A stretch of 64,000 nt of DNA from the NCBI RefSeq assembly GCF_000024545.1, contig NC_013947.1, forward strand, positions 1,116,001 to 1,180,000, in the 5' to 3' direction. The translations under genes were made by a program, and so were the position numbers. The notes under the pieces are model-generated. The model was not told the origin of the DNA. It made no database searches and was given only the letters and a program-made list of their open reading frames with translations. Below, in pieces: positions 8,924 through 17,772 of this stretch. How positions within the stretch are numbered: the first letter of the stretch is position 1; every line of letters starts with the position of its first letter. This DNA comes from Stackebrandtia nassauensis DSM 44728 (GTDB lineage: Bacteria; Actinomycetota; Actinomycetes; Mycobacteriales; Micromonosporaceae).

Positions 8924-9898
8924 CGTTTCACTCCTCAACAGCTCGGCGAGGGTGTACAGGCCCGACAGGTCGATGCCGTCGGCCTGCAACGGCAGCTCCA
9001 CCACCGGGTGGTCCAGCGCGGTCAGCTCGCCGCGCAGCTCCGACTGCACTGCCAACCGCCGCTGGTGGTCGCGGGCCTCGGCGACCAGCCCGTCGACGGT
9101 GCCCGCGTCGTGTGGCAGCCCCGCCGTGACCAGATCGCGTTTCAGGCCCGCCTTGGTGACCCGCACGCCCTGCAGCAGCGGCGGACTGACCGCGTTGACC
9201 AGGATGTGCCCGACCGGCAGCTTCAGCGCCGTCAGCTCGGCGACCGCGTCGAGGGTCTCCTGAACCGGCATCTCCTCCAGCCGGGTCACCACGTGCACGG
9301 CGGTCTTCTTCGGCGAGTGCAGCAGTTTCGCGACGCCGTCGCTGTGATTGCGGATCGGCCCCACCTTCGCCAGCTTCGAGGCCTCGACGGTGACGTTGAG
9401 GAACCGCGAGATCCGTCCGGTCGGCGGCGCGTCCAGCACCACCGCGTCGTAGACCCGGCGGCCCCGGTCGGTACGGGTCGCGGCCTCCTTGACCTTGCCG
9501 GTCAACAGGATGTCGCGCAGCCCCGGCGCGATCGTGGTGGCGAAGTCGATGGCTCCGATCTTGCGCAGCGCCCGGCCCGCCCGACCCAGTTTGTAGAACA
9601 TGGACAGATAGTCGTACAGCGCGTCCTCGGCGTCGACGGCCAGCGCGAACACCTCGCCGCCGCCGGGAGCCGTGGCCACGTGCCGCTCCGCGTAGGGCAG
9701 CGGTGCCGTGTCGAACAGCGGCGCGATCGACTGGCGGCCCTCCACCTCGACCAGCAGCGTGCGGCCGCCCGGCGGCGCCAGCGCCATGGCCAGGGCGGCG
9801 GCGACGGTCGTCTTCCCGACCCCGCCCTTGCCGGTCACGACGTGGACATGGGGACTCGTCCGGCGCTCGGCTGCGGGTTCGGGCGGCATGGACCTCAC
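8921..9898 (-). CDS. ArsA/Get3-type ATPase (Rv3679-like)
   Basis: A 325-residue ATPase with Walker A 'GKGGVGKTT' (about residue 23), 'LLVEVEGRQSIAPLF' and 'VLDAPPTGRISRFLNV' (switch II). It is the first gene of the pair and the probable obligate partner of the ATPase that follows, as for Rv3679/Rv3680. It starts at GTG 9898, with ATG 9889 three codons in as an alternative. Neither has a strong Shine-Dalgarno. The start is 1 base from the stop of the small membrane protein upstream, suggesting one operon. Substrate and membrane partner are unknown. Confidence 0.87.
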   Translation of the reverse strand: MRSMPPEPAAERRTSPHVHVVTGKGGVGKTTVAAALAMALAPPGGRTLLVEVEGRQSIAPLFDTAPLPYAERHVATAPGGGEVFALAVDAEDALYDYLSMFYKLGRAGRALRKIGAIDFATTIAPGLRDILLTGKVKEAATRTDRGRRVYDAVVLDAPPTGRISRFLNVTVEASKLAKVGPIRNHSDGVAKLLHSPKKTAVHVVTRLEEMPVQETLDAVAELTALKLPVGHILVNAVSPPLLQGVRVTKAGLKRDLVTAGLPHDAGTVDGLVAEARDHQRRLAVQSELRGELTALDHPVVELPLQADGIDLSGLYTLAELLRSET

Positions 9899-9899
9899 T

Positions 9900-10415
9900 C
9901 TACGACTTGGATTTGTCGTCCGTGATCACGCCGCAGACCCGCCAGGCGTCGTCGGGGTCACCGGTGACCAGTGCGAAAGTCCACACTGCAGACTCACCGG
10001 AGACGTCATGTGTGACTTTCGCCGTCACAACGGCACTGGATCCGTCGGTCTCGACGGTCGTGACCTTCGACCAGGAGAACTGGGCGGCGGCCGCGGCGTC
10101 GTCGAGTTCGTCCACGACCTTGCCCAGGTCACCCGACTGCGAGGCGCAGGTGTACGACGCGGCGTCCTTCGCGTCGTGCTCGGTGAACAGGGCGGTCAGG
10201 AAACCGTCGACGGACTCGGCCGGATCGTCGGCCGAGGGGCCGTCCCACTGGCCGGTCAGCCACAGGCCACCGAACACGACCGCGCCCCCGAACAGGGCGG
10301 CGACGGCGAGGATGGTGGCGGCGACCAGCTTGGTGCGGGCCGGCGGATTGGTGTTCTCGTCGGTCTCGTCGGCGGGAGGACCCGCCTCGGCATGGGGCTC
10401 GGTGTTGTTCGACAT
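9900..10415 (-). CDS. Single-pass membrane protein of unknown function
   Basis: About 171 residues: an acidic, Pro-rich cytoplasmic N-terminus (1-38), one transmembrane helix (about 39-62) and a roughly 105-residue outer domain with two cysteines that could pair. I chose ATG 10415 because an AAGGAA Shine-Dalgarno lies about 10 bases upstream; the longer open frame runs antisense through the DUF4177 gene. The outer domain ('VDGFLTALFTEHDAKDAASYTC') resembles the NTF2-like lipoprotein/Mce-associated style of actinobacterial exoproteins, but I do not recognise a family with certainty. It abuts the ATPase pair. Confidence 0.72.
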   Translation of the reverse strand: MSNNTEPHAEAGPPADETDENTNPPARTKLVAATILAVAALFGGAVVFGGLWLTGQWDGPSADDPAESVDGFLTALFTEHDAKDAASYTCASQSGDLGKVVDELDDAAAAAQFSWSKVTTVETDGSSAVVTAKVTHDVSGESAVWTFALVTGDPDDAWRVCGVITDDKSKS

Positions 10416-10497
10416 GGCACCTGGGTTCCTTCTCTCGATGGGGTTAACGGCCCAACCCGCCCTCAGGTTGTGGCCGCGGGGTCCTATGCTCCACTGC

Positions 10498-10659
10498 ATG
10501 CAGAAATGGGAGTACGCGACGGTGCCGCTTCTGGTGCACGCCACCAAGCAGATCCTCGACACCTGGGGTGAGGACGGCTGGGAGCTGGTGGCCGTGGTGC
10601 CCGGCCCCAACGCCGAGAACACCGTCGCCTACCTGAAGCGTCCCAAGGAGCAGGCGTGA
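10498..10659 (+). CDS. Small DUF4177-type protein
   Basis: A 53-residue protein beginning 'MQKWEYATVPL' and containing 'GEDGWELVAVVPG', the signature of the DUF4177 family found beside RidA/MBL genes in actinobacteria. It is probably a small single-domain cytoplasmic protein. The stop overlaps the GTG start of the RidA gene (GTGA), so translation is coupled. The function is unknown. Confidence 0.8.
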   Translation: MQKWEYATVPLLVHATKQILDTWGEDGWELVAVVPGPNAENTVAYLKRPKEQA

Positions 10660-11111
10660 GCGATCACCTCGCCCGGCTGACCGAGCTCGGCCTGACCCTG
10701 CCGCCCGTGGTGCCGCCGGTCGCGGCCTACCAGCCCGCGATCCGTTCCGGCGCCCACGTCTACGTCTCCGGCCAGGTGCCCATGGTGGACGGCAAGCTGC
10801 CCGAGGTCGGGCCGGTGGACACGCTCGAACTCGAACGGGCCCAGGAGCTGGCGCGCATCTGCGCCCTCAACGGCCTGGCCGCCATCGACGCGCTCGTCGG
10901 CCTCAACGCGGTGGTCCGGATCGTCAAGGTCACCGGTTACGTGGCCGCCTCCGACGTCTACACCGACCACCCGAAGGTCATCAACGGCGCCAGCGAACTG
11001 CTGGGCGAGGTCTTCGGCGAGGCCGGGCGGCACGCCCGCGCCGCCGTCGGGGTGTCCTCGCTGCCGATGGGCGCGCCCGTCGAGGTGGACATGATCGCCG
11101 AGGTTTCCTAA
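10656..11111 (+). CDS. RidA (YjgF/YER057c) family protein
   Basis: A 151-residue RidA-family protein ('VYVSGQVPMVDGKL', 'NAVVRIVKVTGYVA', 'ARAAVGVSSLPMGAPVEVDMIAEV'). RidA proteins hydrolyse reactive enamine/imine intermediates from PLP enzymes. This one belongs to the longer subgroup typified by Rv3678c, and the catalytic Arg of RidA proper ('RxxV' near the C-terminus) is not obvious, so deaminase activity is uncertain. It is coupled to DUF4177 upstream and followed by an MBL hydrolase as in mycobacteria. A short ACCGGC-GGCT-GCCGGT hairpin lies 25 bases past the stop. Confidence 0.88.
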   Translation: MSDHLARLTELGLTLPPVVPPVAAYQPAIRSGAHVYVSGQVPMVDGKLPEVGPVDTLELERAQELARICALNGLAAIDALVGLNAVVRIVKVTGYVAASDVYTDHPKVINGASELLGEVFGEAGRHARAAVGVSSLPMGAPVEVDMIAEVS

Positions 11112-11226
11112 GCGGCCATCGGCACCTGATCGCTTACCGGCGGCTGCCGGTTGCAGTAGCACGAGAAGGCTCACAACGGCGAAAACCCTCAGCCATTTGT
11201 CAGCCCGGCGAAGTACTCTCGCTCAC

Positions 11227-11994
11227 GTGACTGGCATTACGGGTTTGGACACCGGCTCACCGCCGTGGGTGAGCCTCTTTCGTGCCCCCAACCCCGGTCC
11301 AATGACCTTGGACGGGACGAACACCTGGTTGATCGCCGCGAACGCCGGGCACGACGCGCTCGTCGTCGACCCCGGTCCGGCCATCGAGGAACACCTCGCC
11401 GCCGTGGCCGCGTCCGGACCGATCCGTGGTGTGCTGCTTACCCACCACCACCCCGACCACGCCGAGGGACTCGAACGATTCCGTGAATTGACCGGCGCCG
11501 GGGTCGTCAACCCGGGGCCCGGACAGCGGCTCGTCCACGGCGACCTGACCATCACCACGATCGCCACCCCCGGGCACACCGCCGACTCGGTCTCGTTCCA
11601 CGTCGGCGGCGCCAGCCCGGCGGTCTTCACCGGCGACACGATCCTGGGCCACGGCTCCACCGCGGTGCTGTGGCCGGACGGCAACCTGGGCCACTACCTG
11701 GACAGCCTCAAGCGGCTGCGCGGGCTGGGCCCGATCCCGGTGCTTCCCGGGCACGGCCCGGTGCGCCGCGACGCCGCTGCCGCCGCCACCGAATACGAGA
11801 CCCACCGGCAGGCCCGGCTGGACCAGGTGCGCGCCGCGTTGGCCGCCGGTGCCGCCAGCCCCCGCGAGGTGGTCGAGGTCGTCTACGCCGACGTCGACAA
11901 GTCGCTGTGGCCTGCCGCCGAGGCCACCGTCCGGGCCCAGCTGGCTTATCTGGAAGAACGTGACGCGGAACATATTCGGCCCGGCGGAAGTTAG
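11227..11994 (+). CDS. Metallo-beta-lactamase-fold hydrolase (Rv3677c-like)
   Basis: A roughly 255-residue MBL-fold protein with the metal ligands 'THHHPDHAEG' (about 74-83), 'PGHTADSV', 'TGDTILG' and 'PGHGP'. It is a glyoxalase II/LACTB2-like hydrolase. LACTB2-type relatives act on thioesters or RNA, and the substrate here is unknown. I chose GTG 11227, where the conserved N-terminus begins; a TTG 30 bases upstream is less likely. No clear Shine-Dalgarno is seen, so the mRNA may be leaderless. The RidA-MBL-Crp order is conserved in actinobacteria, but here a cyclase and a kinase intervene before crp. Confidence 0.87.
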   Translation: MTGITGLDTGSPPWVSLFRAPNPGPMTLDGTNTWLIAANAGHDALVVDPGPAIEEHLAAVAASGPIRGVLLTHHHPDHAEGLERFRELTGAGVVNPGPGQRLVHGDLTITTIATPGHTADSVSFHVGGASPAVFTGDTILGHGSTAVLWPDGNLGHYLDSLKRLRGLGPIPVLPGHGPVRRDAAAAATEYETHRQARLDQVRAALAAGAASPREVVEVVYADVDKSLWPAAEATVRAQLAYLEERDAEHIRPGGS

Positions 11995-12002
11995 GTCGTA
12001 TC

Positions 12003-12157
12003 GTGAGCGAGCGAAGCGAGCGAGCCAGGAAGCAGAGCAGCCCCGCGAACGCGGCCACCGAGCGCAGCGAGGTGGGCGTTGTGAGCGAGCGAAGCGAGCG
12101 AGCCAGAAGGCACAGCAGCTTGACGAACGGCCCCACCGAGCGCAGCGAGGTGGGTTA
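12003..12157 (+). repeat. Two tandem copies of a 77/78-bp repeat ending in a ribosome-binding site
   Basis: Copy 1 is 12003-12080 and copy 2 is 12081-12157. Both begin GTGAGCGAGCGAAGCGAGCG and end CGAGCGCAGCGAGGTGGG. The last bases carry a Shine-Dalgarno (GAGGTGGG), and each is followed by GTGAGC; the third such GTG (12158) is the cyclase start. The array can be read as a 51-residue frame of two near-identical 'SERSERAR...TERSEVG' units ending in TAG at 12154-12156. A single related copy lies at 8884-8923. Confidence 0.8.
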
Positions 12158-15100
12158 GTGAGCTGTCCCTTCTGCGGTATCGCCGCCGTTGTCCCCGGCG
12201 CGCGTTACTGCCACAACTGCGGGGGCCCGCTGTCACCCGTGGCCTCACTTCCGGTCACCGAGCGGCGGGTCGTCACGGTGCTGTTCTGCGACCTGTCCGA
12301 CTTCACCGCCTGGTCGGAGGGGCAGGACCCCGAGCGCGTCGGCGCCGTCACCGACCGGGTGCTGGCCGAGTGCGCCCAAGCCGTCACCGAGTACGGCGGC
12401 CACGTCGACAAGCTCACCGGCGACGGCCTGATGGCGGTCTTCGGCGCCCCCGTCGCGCACGACGACGACGCCGAACGCGCCGTGCGGGCCGCGCAGCGGA
12501 TGCGGCGCGCGGTGCGCAAACTCCTCAAGACCGAGTCCGGCGGCGGCGTCCCGATGGGCCTGCGCGTCGGTCTGCGCACCGGACTGGTGGTCGCGGGCGT
12601 CCAGGCCTCGGTGGAGTACACCGTCGTGGGCGACACCGTCAACACCGCCGCCCGGCTGGCCGACGTCGCCGAGGTCGGCACCGTGTACGCCAGCGTCGAG
12701 ACCGTCCGCGCCACCAAGCACGTCGCCGCCTGGCGGCACCTCAACCCGGTGCGGCTGAAGGGAAAGCGCGACCCCGTCGAGGTCTACGAACTGCTGGGCC
12801 TGCACGACGAACCCGGCATCCGGGCCGGTCTGGGCGACCGGGCCCCGTTCGTGGGCCGGGCCCCCGAGATGGGCCGGGTCGCCGGACGCCTGGACGCCGC
12901 CATCAACCGAGGCGAACCGATCTCGCTGGTCATGACCGGCGAACCCGGCATCGGCAAGACCCGGATGGCGCTGGAGTCGGCGCGGCTGGCCACCTCCCGG
13001 GGTGCCCGGGTGCTGTCCGTGCGGGCCGCCGCCTACGGCCAGGGCTACCGGCTGGGCCCGCTGGCCGACCTGATCCGCAAGGCCATCGGTCTTTCCATCG
13101 GCGACGACCGCGCCACCGCCGAACGGCAGCTGCGCAAGATCGTCGAACGGCACAACGCCTCCGACCACCACGACTCCTGCGTCCTCAACGTGGACCTGCT
13201 GCTGGCGGTGCTCGGCTACGGCCCGGCACCGCGCACCCAGGGCCGCCCCGGGGCCGAGGAGACCGCCCCCGGCTCCGACGCGATCTCGGCGGCCGCCGCC
13301 GACCTGTTCAACCTGCTGGCCCGCGAGACGCCACTGGTCCTGATCCTCGACGACCTGCACGCCGCCACCGTCCAGGCGCTGGACTTCCTGGGCGCCACCG
13401 TCGCGGCGCTGTCCGGCCCGATCCTGGTGATCATGTTCGGCCGCCCCAGCCTGGTGCGCACCGCCGGCGTGCTGACCCGGGTTTCCGAGGCCGAGGCGTA
13501 CACGCTGACCCCGCTGCGCGGTTCCGACGCGGCCCGGCTGCTGTCGGCGTTCTGCGACAACGGCAAGGTCGATCCCGAGGACGAGTCGCGGCTTTTGGCC
13601 ACGGCCCAGGGCAACCCGTACTACCTGTCGGAACTGGTCACGCTGCTGACCGAGCACGGCATGCTCACCGAGCACAACGGCGTCTGGGAGCTGGCGCCCG
13701 GTTCGCTGACCGGCAGGCTGCTGTCGGCGGATCTGGCCAAGGTCCTGACCGCCCGCATCGACGCGCTGCCGCCGGAGTCCCGGCAGCTGCTGCGTGAGGC
13801 CTCGGTCATCGGTGACGTCATCCCGGCCGCCGCGCTGGAGGTGCTCGACTCCGAGACCACCGGCGACCTGGACAAGGCGCTGGAGGCGTTGCTGTCGCGG
13901 CGGATGCTGCGCCGCCGCACCCACGGCGGCTACCGTTTCGTCACCCCGCTGATGCGCGAGGCGGCCTACGCGGGTCTCGGCAAGGCCGACCTGGCCGGTC
14001 GCCACGCCCGACTGGCCCGCTGGGCCTCGGAGACCACGGCCCTGGACGGCGGACAGGCCGACCAGTTCGCCATCACCCACGCGCGCCGCTCGGTGGCGCT
14101 GTCCCAGGCCATGACGCTGTCGGCCAGTCCCGACGTCGTCGACATCGGCGTCGCGGCCTGCGGCCGGGCCGCGGGACGGGCCATGGACGCCGCCGAACCC
14201 GAGAACGCGCTGTCGCTGCTGGAGCAGTCGGCCGACCTGAAACCGCTGTCGCCCGCCGACCAGCTGGTGCGCGCGCGGGCGCTGTTGCGGCTGGGCCGCA
14301 CCGACGACACCCTCGACGCCCTCACCGACGTGGCCACCCAGGTGGGCCTGGCGGTCCCGCTGGACGCCATCCCCTGCGACGACCCCGTCGCGGCCCTGAC
14401 CGGCCCGCTGGCCGACGTCGGGGCCGCGACCGCCGACACGACCGCCGCCGAGCGCTCGCTGGCCGCCGCCGAGGCCCAAGCCGTCGGGCAGCCGTCCGCC
14501 GAAGCGGCCGACCGCCCGCTGGCCGAGGCCGCGCGGTCCGGCTCGCTCGGCACCGAACGCTCGCTGGCCGATGCCGTCGGGCAGCCGTCCGCGGAAGCCA
14601 GGGCCGCCGCCCAGCTGTCGGTCGCCGAGGGCGGCGACCCGACCGGGCAGTCCGACACCGCGGTCAAGTTCCCCGTCGAGGCCGCCCGCACGCTGCTGGT
14701 CGCCGGACGGGCGTACCGGGCCGAGGGGGAGCCCGACAAGGCCGCCCGGGTCTGGTCGCGGGCGTTCACCGTCGCGCGCTCGGCCGGGCTGAGCACCGAG
14801 CAGTGCGACGCGCTGTGCCGCCTGGGCATGTTCGACTACCTCGGCGGCCGGATGCGGCGCGCCGAGGAACGGTTCACCACCGCGCTGCGGGTCGCCACCG
14901 AGGGCGGCGACCGGCGGGCGCAGGCGTGGGCGTTGCAGCACCTCGCGTGGGTGCTGACCAGCGTCGGCGACTTCACCGCCGCCGACGACGCCCTGGGCCG
15001 GGCACTGCGGCTGTTCGCGCTGCAGAAGGACCGGCTGGGCCGCGCCTGGGTGCGCTCCTCGGCCGCGTTCACGCGCCTGTTGGCCGGGCGGCTGCGCGAG

Positions 15101-15838
15101 GCGCAGCGGCTGGCCGAGGCGTTCCGACCATTTGGCGAGAAGGTCGGCGACGCCTGGGCCGTGGGCCTGCTGCGCGGCATCAGCGCCTACGCCGCCGCCG
15201 ACCTGGGCGAGCTGGCCGAGGCCGACACCTTGGCGCGCAAGGCGTTTCGCGAGTTCGACCGGATCGCCGACGACTGGGGCCGGGGCTTCACGCTCGTGGT
15301 GCGCGGCGCGATCGCCCGCGACCTGGGCGAGCTCGAACACGCCATGGAACTCGTCGACGAGGCCGAGCTGTACGCGACCAAGGCCGCGCACCCGCTGCTG
15401 ACCGGCATGGCCCGGGTGCTGCGCGGCTACTGCCTGCTGGGCCTGGGCGACTTCGCCGCCGCCGAGGCCTGCGCCCGGGAGTCGCTGTCGCTGGCGCGGC
15501 CCCACGACGTCCTGGAACCGGTGAAGGTGGGCCCGCTGGCGCTGCTGGCCGAATCCCGGGCCGCACAGGGCGACACGGACGGCGCGTTGCGTTGGTTGGC
15601 CGAGATCGCCGCCCACGCCGACGATCCAGCGCTACTGTATTCGCGGCGGCGCGCCGTGGCCCGGTACGCGCAATTGCTGTGGCGGGCCGGTCGTGCCGAG
15701 GAGGCGCGGCACTGGGCCCTGCGGGCCCAGGACGCGCCGGGCGAGGATGCCAACTCTGAAAGGCTTGTCCGGCAAGTGATCGACGAGACTGGCGCCTCGC
15801 AGGGCAGCTCCGAGACGACGCTCGCGGTCTCCACGTAG
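12158..15838 (+). CDS. Zinc-ribbon class III adenylyl cyclase with AAA/STAND ATPase and TPR-like repeats
   Basis: A 1226-residue protein. A zinc ribbon (Cys3, 6, 18, 21) precedes a class III cyclase domain (about 36-205). All expected active residues are present: metal-binding Asp45 and Asp89, base-specifying Lys85 and Thr155, and transition-state Asn162 and Arg166. The Lys/Thr pair predicts ATP as substrate, giving cAMP. A P-loop ATPase follows ('GEPGIGKTRMALE', about residue 263-275, with a 'LILDDLH' Walker B). The rest is a long helical TPR-like region with an Ala/Glu-rich low-complexity stretch near 750-830. Such proteins resemble mammalian soluble cyclase. The GTG start is set by the ribosome-binding site at the end of the upstream repeat. 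The gene sits between MBL and crp, suggesting it feeds Crp. Confidence 0.9.
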   Translation: MSCPFCGIAAVVPGARYCHNCGGPLSPVASLPVTERRVVTVLFCDLSDFTAWSEGQDPERVGAVTDRVLAECAQAVTEYGGHVDKLTGDGLMAVFGAPVAHDDDAERAVRAAQRMRRAVRKLLKTESGGGVPMGLRVGLRTGLVVAGVQASVEYTVVGDTVNTAARLADVAEVGTVYASVETVRATKHVAAWRHLNPVRLKGKRDPVEVYELLGLHDEPGIRAGLGDRAPFVGRAPEMGRVAGRLDAAINRGEPISLVMTGEPGIGKTRMALESARLATSRGARVLSVRAAAYGQGYRLGPLADLIRKAIGLSIGDDRATAERQLRKIVERHNASDHHDSCVLNVDLLLAVLGYGPAPRTQGRPGAEETAPGSDAISAAAADLFNLLARETPLVLILDDLHAATVQALDFLGATVAALSGPILVIMFGRPSLVRTAGVLTRVSEAEAYTLTPLRGSDAARLLSAFCDNGKVDPEDESRLLATAQGNPYYLSELVTLLTEHGMLTEHNGVWELAPGSLTGRLLSADLAKVLTARIDALPPESRQLLREASVIGDVIPAAALEVLDSETTGDLDKALEALLSRRMLRRRTHGGYRFVTPLMREAAYAGLGKADLAGRHARLARWASETTALDGGQADQFAITHARRSVALSQAMTLSASPDVVDIGVAACGRAAGRAMDAAEPENALSLLEQSADLKPLSPADQLVRARALLRLGRTDDTLDALTDVATQVGLAVPLDAIPCDDPVAALTGPLADVGAATADTTAAERSLAAAEAQAVGQPSAEAADRPLAEAARSGSLGTERSLADAVGQPSAEARAAAQLSVAEGGDPTGQSDTAVKFPVEAARTLLVAGRAYRAEGEPDKAARVWSRAFTVARSAGLSTEQCDALCRLGMFDYLGGRMRRAEERFTTALRVATEGGDRRAQAWALQHLAWVLTSVGDFTAADDALGRALRLFALQKDRLGRAWVRSSAAFTRLLAGRLREAQRLAEAFRPFGEKVGDAWAVGLLRGISAYAAADLGELAEADTLARKAFREFDRIADDWGRGFTLVVRGAIARDLGELEHAMELVDEAELYATKAAHPLLTGMARVLRGYCLLGLGDFAAAEACARESLSLARPHDVLEPVKVGPLALLAESRAAQGDTDGALRWLAEIAAHADDPALLYSRRRAVARYAQLLWRAGRAEEARHWALRAQDAPGEDANSERLVRQVIDETGASQGSSETTLAVST

Positions 15839-15950
15839 GGGACGGCGAGTGACAACCCAACGGTTCGTGTCCGAAAATGGTCCAGACGGTTGATGGTTTT
15901 CGGCCAAACGGTATACACGGGCCTCGCGGCCGTGCTCTAACTTAGCGAGC

Positions 15951-17690
15951 GTGAGCATGATGGCACCACATGGGCAGACCTGGCCCTCGGAGACCGATTT
16001 TCCGGACCTCGCTGAGGTCTCGGTGATCGCGAGAGGCGCCCACGCCACCGTCTACGGCGCCTTCCAGATCTCGGCGGGCCGTGAGGTCGCGCTGAAGATC
16101 GACAACCGGGTACTGGCGCCCGACAGCGATGAGCGCCGCCGCTTCCAACAGGAGGCCCGCGCGGTCGGCAGACTGTCGGAGCATCCGGGCATCATCGACA
16201 CCTACATCGCCGGGTTCACCTCGCAGGGCCACCCGTACATGGTCACCGAGCTGTGCCAGGGTTCGTACGCGGACAAGCTCGCCAAGGACGGCGCGCTGAC
16301 ACCCGAGGAGGTGCAGCGCATCGGGGTCCGGATCGCCGACGCGCTCGCCGAGGCGCACGAGCACCGGGTGCTGCACCGCGACATCAAACCGGCGAATCTG
16401 CTCATCGACCGTTCGGGGAACCCGGTACTCGCCGACTTCGGAGTGGCTTCGCTGATGGACTCGCGGGTCGGACAGCCGGTGGTGCGCGCCGCCATGACCC
16501 CCGCCTACGCGCCGCTGGAGACCTTCCACCTGCGGCCCTCCGGCGAGCCCGGCGACGTGTACTCGCTGGCGGCGACGCTGTACGCGCTGCTGAGCGGCCG
16601 TCCGCCCCGGTTCCCCGCCGACGACCGCGACTTCACCATCGACGACGTCATCGGGCTGTTCACCGAACCGATCGGCGACGTCCCCGGGGTCTCGCAGACG
16701 CTGTTGGGCATGCTGCGGGCCGCGATGACCAACAACCCCGAGGGCCGTCCCTCGGCGATGCAGTTCCGGGACATGCTCGACAGCGTCCCGATCGCGGCGG
16801 CCACCGCCGCCATCCCGGTCGCCACCCGTACCGCGCCAGTGCATCCGGCTCTCGCCGCGCCGCCGGCGCCGCGCCGCCCGGAGTGGACCGAACCGGTGAC
16901 GGCCAACGTCGAGGCGATCCAGGACCGGCGGCCCAGCCCCAGCCCCACGCCGAGCCCGAGCCCGAGCCCGATGCCGCCCCCCAGTCCGGGCCCCCGGCCC
17001 CGGCCCGCCTGGGGCATCGACCGCAAACCGCCCGCCGGACCGCAGGGCCCGCCCGGCCCGCCGGGACCGCCGAACAACCTGCCGGTGCCCGCCTCGCGCG
17101 GCAAGGAACTCGAACTGTCCACCCGCCGGGAACGCCGGATCGCGGCGCGCGGCGGCAAGGAGACCTCGGGCATCGGCCAGCTGATCCTGGTGGGCGCGAT
17201 CGCCGTGACCATCATCGTGGCCGGGGCCGTGTTCGCGGTGTGGGCCTTCACCGGCGGTGAGGAGTCCTCCGGCGACGACACCACCGCCGACGCGGTCAAC
17301 TGCGACGTCGAGAAGTTCAACCTCAGCTGCGTCGAACCGGCGCTGTGCTTCAACGGCGCTCTCAACGACTCCAAGGACTTCGCGGCGGCCGAGGAGATCA
17401 GCTGCAAGAAGGAACACCAGTGGGAGGCCTACGCCAAGGGCGAACTGCCCAAGGACGTCGAGACCCCCACCATCGCTGCGGTCTCGGAGCAGAAGATCGT
17501 CAAGGACACCTGCCTCAACGAGGGTTCCAAGGGTCCGTTGACGAGCATCAAGGGCGTCGGTGCGTCCAAATGGGACTCGAAGGTGCTGCCGCCGACGAAG
17601 AAGGACTTCGACGCCGGTTCCACGACCTTCTACTGTGTCGTGCAACCCAAGGACGGCAAACCCACCACCGGCAGCGCATTCAGCGAATAG
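15951..17690 (+). CDS. Membrane Ser/Thr protein kinase (PknB-like, without PASTA)
   Basis: A 579-residue kinase. The catalytic domain occupies about 15-280: a Gly-loop 'ARGAHATVYG', Lys in 'VALKID', catalytic loop 'HRDIKPANLL' and 'ADFGVAS', with an activation segment rich in Met/Thr/Pro. A Pro/Ser-rich juxtamembrane linker follows, with a 'PSPSP' tract and a collagen-like 'GPPGPPGPP' tract. One transmembrane helix (about 408-432) leads to a roughly 145-residue outer domain with six cysteines and no PASTA repeat. It could sense envelope conditions and phosphorylate cytoplasmic targets. It follows the cyclase by 112 bases and ends at a strong terminator before crp. Confidence 0.92.
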   Translation: MSMMAPHGQTWPSETDFPDLAEVSVIARGAHATVYGAFQISAGREVALKIDNRVLAPDSDERRRFQQEARAVGRLSEHPGIIDTYIAGFTSQGHPYMVTELCQGSYADKLAKDGALTPEEVQRIGVRIADALAEAHEHRVLHRDIKPANLLIDRSGNPVLADFGVASLMDSRVGQPVVRAAMTPAYAPLETFHLRPSGEPGDVYSLAATLYALLSGRPPRFPADDRDFTIDDVIGLFTEPIGDVPGVSQTLLGMLRAAMTNNPEGRPSAMQFRDMLDSVPIAAATAAIPVATRTAPVHPALAAPPAPRRPEWTEPVTANVEAIQDRRPSPSPTPSPSPSPMPPPSPGPRPRPAWGIDRKPPAGPQGPPGPPGPPNNLPVPASRGKELELSTRRERRIAARGGKETSGIGQLILVGAIAVTIIVAGAVFAVWAFTGGEESSGDDTTADAVNCDVEKFNLSCVEPALCFNGALNDSKDFAAAEEISCKKEHQWEAYAKGELPKDVETPTIAAVSEQKIVKDTCLNEGSKGPLTSIKGVGASKWDSKVLPPTKKDFDAGSTTFYCVVQPKDGKPTTGSAFSE

Positions 17691-17705
17691 CCGGACACGC
17701 GTTAA

Positions 17706-17731
17706 GGCCCGGATGCCTGTGCATCCGGGCC
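17706..17731. terminator. Bidirectional terminator between kinase and crp
   Basis: A perfect 11-bp stem (GGCCCGGATGC / GCATCCGGGCC) with a CTGT loop lies between the convergent kinase and crp genes. It is short, GC-rich and symmetric, so it can act on both transcripts. Confidence 0.7.
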
Positions 17732-17772
17732 ACGCTGTGCGCTTGGAGTTAGCCCGCCGTCGCCGGGGTCCG

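Noticed and set aside
12003-12156. A real 51-residue protein from the tandem repeat
   Set aside because: The frame is explained by the repeat unit having no in-frame stop; composition is skewed and no family is known, so it is kept as a repeat.
12245-15616. A 1123-codon minus-strand open frame opposite the cyclase
   Set aside because: It is a compositional shadow of the GC-rich cyclase gene: Gly/Arg/Gln-rich, low complexity and without domains.
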